Assembly (NCBI GenBank): GCA_049293015.1
Contig: JBATSB010000131.1
Coordinates: forward strand, 1 to 24,590
Reading direction: 5' to 3'
From: UBA2330 sp049293015
Lineage (GTDB): Bacteria > Bacteroidota > Ignavibacteria > Tepidaquicellales > Tepidaquicellaceae
DNA length: 24,590 nucleotides
The notes under the pieces were generated by a model, which saw only the letters and a program-made list of their open reading frames with translations, did no database searches and had not been told where the DNA came from. This document shows positions 9,650 through 17,403 of this stretch, piece by piece; the first letter of the stretch is position 1, and each line of letters starts with the position of its first letter. Position numbers and translations under genes: made by a program.

Positions 9650-10780
9650 CTACTCAAGCTTTTTCTGAAATCTGTTTGAACTTATTGCAAGAATAAAGAC
9701 ACCCATGAGAAACAGCACCAGCAGTTCCTTCCAGAGATCATAAAATCCAAGACCTTTTAATACTATGCCTCTGATTATTATAATAAAATATTTAAGCGGG
9801 ATAATATGTGTTACATATTGAATTCCCTTGGGCATACTGTCAATCGGGAAAGTAAATCCCGACAAAAAGATCATCGGCATTATCACAAGAAAAGCCGAAG
9901 TTATCATCGCCTGCTGCTGAGTTCTTGAGATTGTAGATACGAACAGACCGAGACCGAGAGATGACAGCATAAAAATAAATGAAGAGAAAAATAGCAGTGC
10001 CAGACTTCCTTTTACTTCTATTCCAAACCAAAATCTCATAACAGAAAGGACAAGTATTATAGCTATGAATCCTAGTAATAAAAATGGCACAAGTTTTCCT
10101 ATGATCATCTGATAGGGTCTGATGGGTGTGACAATAAGCTGCTCAAGTGTCCCGATTTCTCTCTCTTTTACAATTGCGAGTGAAGTCATATTAATAGTAA
10201 TTATAATAAGGATCAGACCGACTATACTTGGCAGCATAAAATTTCTGGTAGTCAGATTCGGATTATACCAGACTCGAGTTTCCGGAATCATCATTCCAGC
10301 CAGTGATCTTTTCAAGCCCGAGCGTTCCTGAATATTTAAAGAAACTTCTGCAGAAAAGCTGTTAAGAATATTCGCAACATAACCTGAAGCAATACCGGCT
10401 TTCCCGCCGTCAGAACCGTCAAAAATTATCTGAATGTCAGCCGTTCTTTTACTGAGAATTTTCCTTTCAAAATCATCAGGTATCACAATTCCGCAGAGTA
10501 CAGTTCCCTTGTCAATTGCAGACTGTAGTTCTTCATAATTTGTATTGAATTCTTTTATAATAAAAAATCCCGAGCCTTCCAGATCTCTTATCAGTTCTCT
10601 GCTCGTTGATGATCTGTCCATATCATAAATTGCAGTATCAACAAAATATAGATCTCGGTTTGCTGCATATCCAAGAAATATAAGCTGTATCACCGGAGCA
10701 ATAAGTACCATTACAAACATTTTCGGATCTCTGAAAAATTGTTTGAATTCTTTTTTTATAAATAACCTAATAATTCTCAT
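9650..10780 (-). CDS. ABC-2 type export permease (YbhR-like)
   Basis: This 376-residue inner-membrane subunit belongs to an ABC-2 exporter. An N-terminal amphipathic start (RLFIKKEFKQFFRDPKMF) leads to TM1 at about 22-42. A large extracytoplasmic domain follows, to about residue 180 (AIYDMDRSSTSRELIRDL, VRNW-type segment VWYNPNLTTRNFMLPS). Five or six C-terminal helices carry the typical TSLAIVKEREIGTLEQLIVTPI segment and SGFTFPIDSMP. Sequence order and motifs match E. coli YbhR. Its ATG overlaps the end of the preceding permease gene by 4 bp, and a strong GGAGGA site at 10788-10793 (plus coordinates) sits inside that gene's last codons, implying coupled translation. It is the last gene of the operon, and its 3' tail is duplicated downstream. 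Confidence 0.9.
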   Translation of the reverse strand: MRIIRLFIKKEFKQFFRDPKMFVMVLIAPVIQLIFLGYAANRDLYFVDTAIYDMDRSSTSRELIRDLEGSGFFIIKEFNTNYEELQSAIDKGTVLCGIVIPDDFERKILSKRTADIQIIFDGSDGGKAGIASGYVANILNSFSAEVSLNIQERSGLKRSLAGMMIPETRVWYNPNLTTRNFMLPSIVGLILIIITINMTSLAIVKEREIGTLEQLIVTPIRPYQMIIGKLVPFLLLGFIAIILVLSVMRFWFGIEVKGSLALLFFSSFIFMLSSLGLGLFVSTISRTQQQAMITSAFLVIMPMIFLSGFTFPIDSMPKGIQYVTHIIPLKYFIIIIRGIVLKGLGFYDLWKELLVLFLMGVFILAISSNRFQKKLE

Positions 10781-11907
10781 CCGACTTCCTCCTTCTTTAT
10801 CCTGATAGCCGAGATTAAAATAAAAATACCAGCAAATATTATTAGGTAAACTATCTGTTCATAAAAAACCGAGATGTCCGTTCCTTTAATAAGTATATTT
10901 CTTAAAATAACTATAAAGAATTTTGCCGGAGTAATATTCGTAAGTAATTGAATTGCATAAGGCATACTTTCGATTGGAAAAATGAATCCGGATAAGATTA
11001 ATGTAGGCAGTTGAGATATAAGCTGTGAGATCTGAAATGCTACTTGTTGCGAATCTGCAATAGTCGAAACAAAAACTCCCATACTCAGTGTGGCTAGTAA
11101 ATAACAAGCTGTACCAAGAAACAGGTCTGCATAACTTCCTTTCACTTCTACCCCGAATAAAATATATCCCATAAATATTATGCTTACAGCGATCAGCAGC
11201 GATAGTATCAGATAGGGAATTATTTTTCCAAGTATAAGCTGAAGCGGTGTCACCGGTGACACTCTTATCTGTTCGATAGTGCTGAATTCTTTTTCTCTGA
11301 CAAGTGATATAGAAGTGAGTATAACAGAAATAATTATCAGTATCATTGCTATAAGTCCGGGTATGAAATATAAAGTCGAATCAAGACTTTTATTATACCA
11401 AAATTGTGTCTCTACATTCAAAGGCAGGACAGGCTTAATTCCTTTAAGAGAAAGTTCTTGCTGTGTAATTTTATTATTGAACTGACCTGTAGCTGCTGTC
11501 AGATAATTCTGCACTATACCACCAGTACTTGCATCCACTCCATCAACTATATACTGTATCTTTACTTCCTTGTCAGACAAAAGATCTTTCTCAAAATTAA
11601 CTGGAATCACAAGTGCTGCATATATCTTACCTGAATTTAATAACTGATTAGTTTCAATGTCCGATCTTATCTGTTCTGTAATTGTAAAGTATGAAGAAGC
11701 ATTAAGACTGTTAATGAAATCCCTTGACATAGCAGAATTATCCTTATCGAATACTCCTATCTTTACATTATTTACATCTGTAGTAATAGCATATCCGAAA
11801 AGTACAAGTAATGCAACCGGCAGTAAAAAAATTATCAGCAGTGAACTTTTGTCCCTGAATATCTGCCTGAACTCTTTCACCGTTATTGATAATATCCTTC
11901 TAAACAT
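10777..11907 (-). CDS. ABC-2 type export permease (YbhS-like)
   Basis: A paralogue of the next gene, also 376 residues. It has TM1 at about 21-41 after the RQIFRDKSSLL stretch, an extracytoplasmic domain with GVFDKDNSAMSRDF and TQFWYNKSLDSTLYFIPG, then the membrane core with SISLVREKEFSTIEQIRVSPV and LSGFIFPIESMPYAIQ. Together with the YbhR-like protein it should form the heterodimeric channel of the exporter. The start codon ATG-TTT lies inside the last unit of a heptamer repeat array that fills the whole gap to the upstream ATPase gene, and no Shine-Dalgarno is visible there. A different start a few codons inside is possible but less likely, because the family's N-terminal KEFRQIFRD segment begins at residue 11. 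Confidence 0.9.
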   Translation of the reverse strand: MFRRILSITVKEFRQIFRDKSSLLIIFLLPVALLVLFGYAITTDVNNVKIGVFDKDNSAMSRDFINSLNASSYFTITEQIRSDIETNQLLNSGKIYAALVIPVNFEKDLLSDKEVKIQYIVDGVDASTGGIVQNYLTAATGQFNNKITQQELSLKGIKPVLPLNVETQFWYNKSLDSTLYFIPGLIAMILIIISVILTSISLVREKEFSTIEQIRVSPVTPLQLILGKIIPYLILSLLIAVSIIFMGYILFGVEVKGSYADLFLGTACYLLATLSMGVFVSTIADSQQVAFQISQLISQLPTLILSGFIFPIESMPYAIQLLTNITPAKFFIVILRNILIKGTDISVFYEQIVYLIIFAGIFILISAIRIKKEEVG

Positions 11908-11964
11908 TAAAAATTAAAAATTAAAAATTGAACATTATACATTGAACATTGAACATTAATCATT
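11902..11964 (-). repeat. Heptamer repeat array filling an operon gap
   Basis: Nine consecutive 7-bp units, read on the minus strand as AATGATT, AATGTTC, AATGTTC, AATGTAT, AATGTTC, three AATTTTT and AATGTTT, run from inside the ATPase stop codon to the permease start codon. The permease ATG is part of the last unit. Most units contain ATG, in rotating frames because seven is not a multiple of three. A related array with the same AATGTTC unit lies at 24416-24450. Confidence 0.85.
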
Positions 11965-12931
11965 ATTCTCTTTTTTCAAGTAAGTTTAAAAATACATCTT
12001 CGAGTGAAGGTATAATTACTTCTATCCTGACATTATCTCTGCCGCCTGTTGTATCTGCAATTATATCTTTTAATGCTTCAAGCTCTTTATCCCCTTTGGA
12101 ATATTTTTTTTTTAAAATGAGATGGATCGAATTTCCAAATGCAGAAACGCTTTGTGTGTAATCTTCTTTTGCTAATTTTTCAATTACTTTAAAAGCATCA
12201 GGACAGTCTATTTCAAGTACAGTGCTGTCAATGTATTCTTCTTTCAGCTCAGCCGGACTACCCGCTGCAATTAATTTACCTGCATTAATGAGAATGATCC
12301 TGTTGCAGAATTCAGCTTCATCTAAGTAATGTGTAGTAACAAAAACAGTCGTTCCTTTTTCGGAGATTTCATGTATCAGATCCCAGAACTTTCTTCTTGA
12401 GATCGGATCCACTCCGCCTGTTGGCTCATCAAGAAAAACTATCTTCGGCTCATGCATGACAGCAGCACCAAGTGCCAGTCTTTGTTTAAAGCCGACTGAT
12501 AAATTTGATGTCAAAGTATTTTCTCTGTCTTCTAATCCTGAAATTTTTAAAGCCCATGCTTTTCTTTTTTCCAGTGCCTCTCCCTGAAGTCCATATATCC
12601 CTCCGAAAAAATTAAGATTTTCATCAATTGTAAGATCACCGTAAAGAGAAAATTTTTGTGACATATAACCGATATTCCTTTTTACATCGTCAGGTTCTTT
12701 ATCAATACTGAAGCCACTAACAAGTGCATCACCTGAAGTCGGCTCAAGTATTCCACACAGCATTTTAATAGTCGTGGACTTTCCTGCACCATTAGCACCA
12801 AGAAAACCGAATATCTCTCCTTTATAAACGTCAAAGCTGATATCATTTACTGAAGTAAAGTCACCGAACTTTTTTGTCAGATTTTTTACTTCAATTGATT
12901 TTTTATTGTCCATCCGATTCATCATTATCAT
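11963..12931 (-). CDS. ABC exporter ATPase, second subunit (YbhF C-terminal-half-like)
   Basis: A 322-residue ATP-binding subunit. Walker A is GANGAGKS (45-52), the Q-loop YMSQKFSLYGDLT (Q92), the signature LSVGFKQRLAL (144-154, degenerate at the second Gly), Walker B VFLDEP (165-170), the D-loop GGVDP, and the H-loop TTHYLDEAE (H201). The LSVGFKQ signature and intact His match the C-terminal ATPase half of E. coli YbhF. The given start overlaps the upstream ATPase gene by 29 bp; four in-frame ATGs are clustered in the first seven codons, and the last (ATGGACAATAA, overlapping the upstream TAA) is an equally good start. In this organism the two halves are separate genes, so the motor is a heterodimer. 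Confidence 0.92.
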   Translation of the reverse strand: MIMMNRMDNKKSIEVKNLTKKFGDFTSVNDISFDVYKGEIFGFLGANGAGKSTTIKMLCGILEPTSGDALVSGFSIDKEPDDVKRNIGYMSQKFSLYGDLTIDENLNFFGGIYGLQGEALEKRKAWALKISGLEDRENTLTSNLSVGFKQRLALGAAVMHEPKIVFLDEPTGGVDPISRRKFWDLIHEISEKGTTVFVTTHYLDEAEFCNRIILINAGKLIAAGSPAELKEEYIDSTVLEIDCPDAFKVIEKLAKEDYTQSVSAFGNSIHLILKKKYSKGDKELEALKDIIADTTGGRDNVRIEVIIPSLEDVFLNLLEKRE

Positions 12932-13844
12932 TTTCCATTAATTCAATAAATACATTCTCCAACGAAGGAAGCTTCATCCGTATATCATCAATTTCAATAT
13001 TATTTTTTTTAAGTAAAACTGAGATCTCTTCCAGTTCCATAGACTTTCCCTTAAAAACAATATTCAGTCTGTCGCCAAACATTTGTATATCCGAATTTTC
13101 AATATTCTTTAAAATTTTATATGCATCTCTGACAGGGCTGCAGACGACTTCCATGATAGCCAATTTGAGTGAAGATTTTATATCAGTCGGAGTGCCTTCA
13201 GAAATTACTTTACCGTTATTCATCATGACTATATAATTAAATCTTTCAGCTTCATCCATGTAAGGAGTCGAGATCAGGATTGTAATATTTTCTTTCAGCA
13301 GTCCGGAAAGTATGACCCAGAATTCTCTGCGCGAAACCGGATCTACACCGGTGGTTGGTTCATCAAGGAAAATTATTTTTGGTCTGTAAATCAGCGTGCA
13401 TGCTAGAGCAAGTTTTTGCTTCATCCCTCCCGAAAGTTTTCCCGCCTGGAAATGCCGAAAATCTTTTAACCGCGTGAAGTGAAGCAGCTCATCTCTCCTT
13501 TTTTCAAAGTCTTTTACTCCATGAATGTCAGCTATGAACTGAATATTTTCATCTACAGTCAGATCAGTGTACAAACTGAATTTTTGTGACAAGTAACCTA
13601 TCTCATTTTTGATTATACTTTTTTTTTTACCTTCACCTAGATCAAGACCTGTGAAATCAACTTCTCCCGAATCAGCTCTCAGCAGACCGCACATAATTCT
13701 TATCATAGTAGTTTTGCCTGCACCGTCAGGTCCCACCAATCCGAATATTGTATTTTTTCTGACCTTAAAACTGATGTTATCTAATGCAGATACCTCTTCG
13801 AATATTTTTGTAACATTTTTAACTTCTATAGCTGATTCATTCAT
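12903..13844 (-). CDS. ABC exporter ATPase, first subunit (YbhF N-terminal-half-like)
   Basis: A 313-residue ATPase with Walker A GPDGAGKT (38-45), Q-loop YLSQKFSLYTDLT (Q87), canonical signature LSGGMKQKLAL (137-147) and Walker B IIFLDEP (157-163). The H-loop reads STPYMDEAE: the usual switch histidine is Pro194. The GPDGAGKT/LSGGMKQ combination and a non-His H-loop are also seen in the N-terminal half of E. coli YbhF. Paired with the next gene, one composite site should be canonical (this LSGGM with the partner's Walker A and His) and the other degenerate. The ATG follows the lipoprotein gene stop by 6 bp with no clear Shine-Dalgarno, consistent with coupled expression. Confidence 0.92.
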   Translation of the reverse strand: MNESAIEVKNVTKIFEEVSALDNISFKVRKNTIFGLVGPDGAGKTTMIRIMCGLLRADSGEVDFTGLDLGEGKKKSIIKNEIGYLSQKFSLYTDLTVDENIQFIADIHGVKDFEKRRDELLHFTRLKDFRHFQAGKLSGGMKQKLALACTLIYRPKIIFLDEPTTGVDPVSRREFWVILSGLLKENITILISTPYMDEAERFNYIVMMNNGKVISEGTPTDIKSSLKLAIMEVVCSPVRDAYKILKNIENSDIQMFGDRLNIVFKGKSMELEEISVLLKKNNIEIDDIRMKLPSLENVFIELMENDNDESDGQ

Positions 13845-13850
13845 AATTTT

Positions 13851-14840
13851 TTAGTTTAAAATTATATTTGCATCAGCAGGCATTCCTGATTTCAGTTCAT
13901 AGGATGCATTCGGAATTCTTATTTTAATTCCAAAGACAAGTTTAGTTCTCTCTTCTTTTGTCTGAATATTCTTTGGGGTAAATTCAGCTTCAGGTGAGAT
14001 ATAAATTACTTCTCCTGTATATTTTTTCTCCGGATATGTGTCGTTTGTAATTTCAGCTTTTTGGCCAAGTTTTATTTTCCCGAGTTTGGCTTCAGTTACA
14101 TAAATGAACAGGTCTACTACTTTCAAATCAGCTACATTCAGAATGGAAGATCCGGTAGTTACAAATTCACCAGGTTCTGCAAGTTTTTTGGTAATAATTC
14201 CTTCAAGTGGTGAACTTACTTTACAGTCTTCAATATTTTTTCTTATCAGATCTGCATTCGCCTGAGATCTTTTCAGATTTGCCGCAGCAGATTCAACCTC
14301 TTCTCTTCTAATAATTGTTCTTACTTTCATCAGATTTTCTTCAGCAGTACTAAGTTGATTTTCTCTCAGATCGTATATCAATTCTGCATCTTCCAGATTT
14401 TTGACGGTAGCTGCATTTTCACTTACAAGATTTTTCATTCTTTGCAAATCCGTTTCCGCCTGCCTTAGATTAATTTCTGCAGCCCTGACATTATCTTCAG
14501 CGATACTTATATCTTCAGCTCTCGCACCCTGCTGCAGAAGTTTGAGCTGCGCATCTGCCTGCTCGACTGCCGCCAATGCCTGCCTCAGTTGTATATCAAG
14601 CAGATCATGATCTATCAGGAAAAGTACATCACCTGTCCTCACCATGTCACCTTCTTTCACATAAATTTCCTTTATTTGTCCGGGAGTCTTCGAGCTTATC
14701 ACAATATTTGTAGCTTCGATATTTCCTGACCCTGATATGGCATTTGTATCCACTTCTTCTTCACATCCGGAAAATACTGAGACTGATATTATTATCAGAA
14801 AAATTGAACTGATTAGGATCTTCAAAGTATTTTTATTCAT
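13851..14840 (-). CDS. HlyD/YbhG-type membrane-fusion lipoprotein
   Basis: This 329-residue periplasmic adaptor belongs to the ABC exporter. The N-terminal hydrophobic segment ends in a lipobox, VFSGC, making Cys26 the lipidated residue, so it is membrane-anchored by lipid rather than by a helix. The first biotinyl-lipoyl half (SKTPGQIKEIYVKEGDMVRTGDVLFLID) is at about 49-77. A long alpha-helical hairpin rich in Ala, Glu and Gln spans about 78-205 (LLQQGARAEDISIAEDNVRAAE is typical of this subfamily), then the second lipoyl half (CKVSSPLEGIITKKLAEPGEFV) and a beta-barrel domain follow. It sits directly before the two ATPase genes and after the TetR gene, the order found in ybhGFSR. An outer-membrane TolC partner is not encoded here. 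Confidence 0.92.
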   Translation of the reverse strand: MNKNTLKILISSIFLIIISVSVFSGCEEEVDTNAISGSGNIEATNIVISSKTPGQIKEIYVKEGDMVRTGDVLFLIDHDLLDIQLRQALAAVEQADAQLKLLQQGARAEDISIAEDNVRAAEINLRQAETDLQRMKNLVSENAATVKNLEDAELIYDLRENQLSTAEENLMKVRTIIRREEVESAAANLKRSQANADLIRKNIEDCKVSSPLEGIITKKLAEPGEFVTTGSSILNVADLKVVDLFIYVTEAKLGKIKLGQKAEITNDTYPEKKYTGEVIYISPEAEFTPKNIQTKEERTKLVFGIKIRIPNASYELKSGMPADANIILN

Positions 14841-14864
14841 TTTTTTAATATTTATACAATTTTA

Positions 14865-15482
14865 TTATTTTATTTTTCGTATGGAGTTAATAATAAATTC
14901 AGGAATCTCCTTTTTTCTCTTATTCAAAAATTTTTTAAATCCGGTCTCATCCAATCCGAACACATTTATAATAAGCGGTCTTGCGAGAAAAGGAAATATA
15001 CAGAGTGAGATTAAATTTATGAAAAGCTGCATCGGATCGATCGGTTTTATTTCACCTGACTTTTCAGCCTTTTTAATTTGTTTGATAAAAATATCCGGTT
15101 TGATTTTTAATTTATTAGAAAATGCTTTTATGAATTTTTCAGGATTATTGTTCATTTCTTTTATTACAAAGACCGGTATAACGGGATTTTCAGACAGAAG
15201 TGAAATGTATTTATCCGAAAATTGTCTTATTTTTTCAAACAATGGCATTTCAATATTTAGCAGTTCATTTACCTGAGGGAAAATTATCTGCGAAGCTTCA
15301 GCAAAAACCGCATCAAATAATGCCTCCTTATTTCTGAAATAATAATGAAGCATAGCTTTATTAATGTTCGCTTCATTTGCTATCTCCTGCATTCTTGCGC
15401 CGTCTATTCCCTTATTATAGAATACCTTTTTTGCTGACTCAAGTATCCTTTCTTCAGTCTTTCTGTCTTTTAATTTTTTCAA
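14865..15482 (-). CDS. TetR/AcrR-family repressor heading the export operon (CecR-like)
   Basis: A 205-residue regulator. Residues 10-56 are the TetR DNA-binding domain: ERILESAKKVFYNKGIDGARM, then the helix-turn-helix IANEANINKAMLHYYFRNKEALFDAV. The C-terminal ligand-binding part is a single all-helical domain without recognisable inducer residues. It is the first gene of the six-gene export operon, 24 bp before the adaptor gene, and inverted repeats of TTAAC lie 14-58 bp upstream of its start. The simplest reading is an autorepressor released by a toxic compound that the exporter removes; the compound is unknown. The context matches E. coli CecR (YbiH) next to ybhGFSR. Confidence 0.92.
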   Translation of the reverse strand: MKKLKDRKTEERILESAKKVFYNKGIDGARMQEIANEANINKAMLHYYFRNKEALFDAVFAEASQIIFPQVNELLNIEMPLFEKIRQFSDKYISLLSENPVIPVFVIKEMNNNPEKFIKAFSNKLKIKPDIFIKQIKKAEKSGEIKPIDPMQLFINLISLCIFPFLARPLIINVFGLDETGFKKFLNKRKKEIPEFIINSIRKIK

Positions 15483-15495
15483 TTCAGATCTTATT

Positions 15496-15540
15496 GTTAA
15501 CTAAATAGATTAACCGTATGGTTAAGATTTATAACTTAAC
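15496..15540 (-). promoter_or_regulatory. Candidate TetR operator with four TTAAC half-sites
   Basis: Directly upstream of the regulator gene lies the perfect dyad TTAACC-GTAT-GGTTAA (15510-15525). It is flanked by GTTAA at 15496-15500 and CTTAAC at 15535-15540, which form wider dyads with the inner arms (GTTAAG-8 bp-CTTAAC). TetR-family operators are typically such inverted repeats over the operon promoter. Binding by the adjacent regulator is inferred, not shown. Confidence 0.55.
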
Positions 15541-15724
15541 TATTATAGGTTTTTATTTCAACCTAAAAGTAAACCTTTGTATTCTAATATAGAGGTTTGA
15601 AATAGTTTTTTGTTTTAAAAAGGAAGAAGTTCTAAAATGGGAATTTCACCATCAGGTAAGGAAATGTTCTCAAAAGATTCTTTGTAGATTGTAACAATAG
15701 GGTTTTACTTTAATTTGGGAATTA

Positions 15725-17101
15725 TCAAGCAGGATTTTCAAGCTCATCGGCTTTAGATATCAGCCAGTTTCTTCCAATCACTTTCGTGTTTAGAATTTCT
15801 TTTTTGATCTCATCTGCAGAAATATTCAACTCACCAAGTCTGGCTCTAAATAGTTTGGTACTGATCTTCATAAAATTCCGGATTGGGATGATAAGGTTAT
15901 CATTCCAGGATCCTTCTTCCTTTATCATATGCTTTATACTGTCAGTACAGTATTTAAATTCTTCATATTTACCTGTCTCATAAAATATTTTCAAATACAT
16001 ATTTTTTATCATCCATTTGTCATTTATATGTTTATAGGACGCTGATTCCAGAAATTTCAGTGCATTATCATAATCTTTATTAAAAATTGAAAGCTGTGCA
16101 TATGCATGATTGACTATATTCACACAGTCTTTTCCAGTGAGAAAAGTTTTATATTTATCAAGAAATTTTCCGGCAAATCCGATCTCACCTGCATTGAATG
16201 CCATAAAAAATATCCCCCGAAACCAGCCGGGGTCAATGTATCCATTTATGCACATAAGTTCGTATTCGACAATTTTAAGAACAAGATCAAATTTTACCTT
16301 TACAGTGCTTTTCCCTTCCTTCAATTCTGTAATGTTACAGTAGTTAATAAGGTGTATGTAAAAATTAAAACATTCTTCCTTTGGAAAAAATGAAATATTT
16401 TTTTCAATCAGATCTTTTAATCTTAAAAATGTGATCTCATCACTCTTATTACCATATAATTTTAGACTTAAACAATACATTTCTACTGTTTCTGAATTCA
16501 TAAAATCAGAGCGCTCGGAAATATCGATCAATGTTTCTAAATATTTCAGATCATAATTTTTATTAAAAAAATATATCTCATATTCTGCAAATGCATATAC
16601 TCTCTGAAGTTCTGTAAGTGTATATTTCCATAAATTGATTATTTGTTTTTCGTATCCGGATTTCTTATATGTCGGATCAAACTTCTGCATATATTTACGT
16701 TCAATTTCATTAATAATATTTTTATTGTAAAAATACTGACCATCTCTGTAATTCTGTTCTTCAGTTAATTCTTCAATTATTTCAAGATGATTAAGGAAAA
16801 ATTTGTCTGATTTCCTGATTGAATAAAATTCAAGAAGATTCTTTTCATAATTAAACTTATCCTTTTCAGACATGATAAAAGAAATAAAGTTTTCTCCTAA
16901 CCTGAAGAGATTACTGCTAAGCCTTCTCATTACATCGTCTTTATACATTTTTCCAGAATGAATCGAATCATATATTCTTTGCTTTGTGAAATTTTTTTGA
17001 TTGAATTCAGGATAATATTTTTTTAACTCTTTTAAAAAAACTATTAGTTCACTTCTGTTATTATGAACAGTTGAGAGAATGAATTTTTCAAACTTCCTCA
17101 T
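15725..17101 (-). CDS. Uncharacterised 458-residue helical (TPR-like) protein
   Basis: I do not recognise a named family. The protein is nearly all helical, rich in Lys, Glu, Phe, Tyr and Asn, without signal peptide or membrane segment, so it should be cytoplasmic. It opens with a DNA- or protein-binding-like helical stretch (KFEKFILSTVHNNRSELIVFLKELKKYYPEF) and later shows repeated helix pairs with a TPR-like rhythm, for example at residues 305-370 (AGEIGFAGKFLDKYKTFL, NHAYAQLSIFNKDYDNALKFLESA, NMYLKIFYETGKYEEFKYC). Lineage-specific proteins of this layout occur in Ignavibacteria-type genomes, which is my basis for calling it real. It is divergent from the lipoprotein gene and separated from the TetR gene by 242 bp, so there is no operon clue. 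Confidence 0.75.
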   Translation of the reverse strand: MRKFEKFILSTVHNNRSELIVFLKELKKYYPEFNQKNFTKQRIYDSIHSGKMYKDDVMRRLSSNLFRLGENFISFIMSEKDKFNYEKNLLEFYSIRKSDKFFLNHLEIIEELTEEQNYRDGQYFYNKNIINEIERKYMQKFDPTYKKSGYEKQIINLWKYTLTELQRVYAFAEYEIYFFNKNYDLKYLETLIDISERSDFMNSETVEMYCLSLKLYGNKSDEITFLRLKDLIEKNISFFPKEECFNFYIHLINYCNITELKEGKSTVKVKFDLVLKIVEYELMCINGYIDPGWFRGIFFMAFNAGEIGFAGKFLDKYKTFLTGKDCVNIVNHAYAQLSIFNKDYDNALKFLESASYKHINDKWMIKNMYLKIFYETGKYEEFKYCTDSIKHMIKEEGSWNDNLIIPIRNFMKISTKLFRARLGELNISADEIKKEILNTKVIGRNWLISKADELENPA

Positions 17102-17403
17102 TTCTATAGGAGAAAATAATTTAAGAAGTTGTATTATATTATTTTTTTGAAAATTACTTTCGTCTTTATTTTTTATACCAGATTTAATTATATACTTCCT
17201 GTTTTATGGGACAATTTAATAAATATTCTGATAAAAATAGTAAAAAAACTATTCAAAATCTAATTTTTTAAATGTTGGCATAATATTGTTCTTAAATTTA
17301 AATGGGACAATTGTGGAAATTTCTCTTTGCTTATTTTTTTAATTGGGTTTATTTTTGACATAAAATATAATTTTTAACAAATTTAAAAATCTGCATTAAA
17401 ATT
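17102..17403. other. 302-bp divergent intergenic region with an 11-bp direct repeat
   Basis: Very AT-rich, no coding potential. ATGGGACAATT occurs twice in the same orientation, at 17206-17216 and 17302-17312 (96 bp apart). TTGACA at 17356-17361 lies about 45 bp before the lipoprotein ATG but has no well-spaced -10 box. Promoters for both flanking genes must lie here; I cannot place them. Confidence 0.5.

Noticed and set aside
9650..15482. Antibiotic-resistance or defence island
   Set aside because: Gene order and motifs match the widespread chromosomal YbhGFSR-CecR-type efflux operon, without mobility genes or nucleases.
15637..15687. 16-codon open frame MGISPSGKEMFSKDSL preceded by GGAAG
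   Set aside because: The ribosome site is plausible, but the peptide has no signal or family feature and no conservation evidence; so short a frame is expected by chance.
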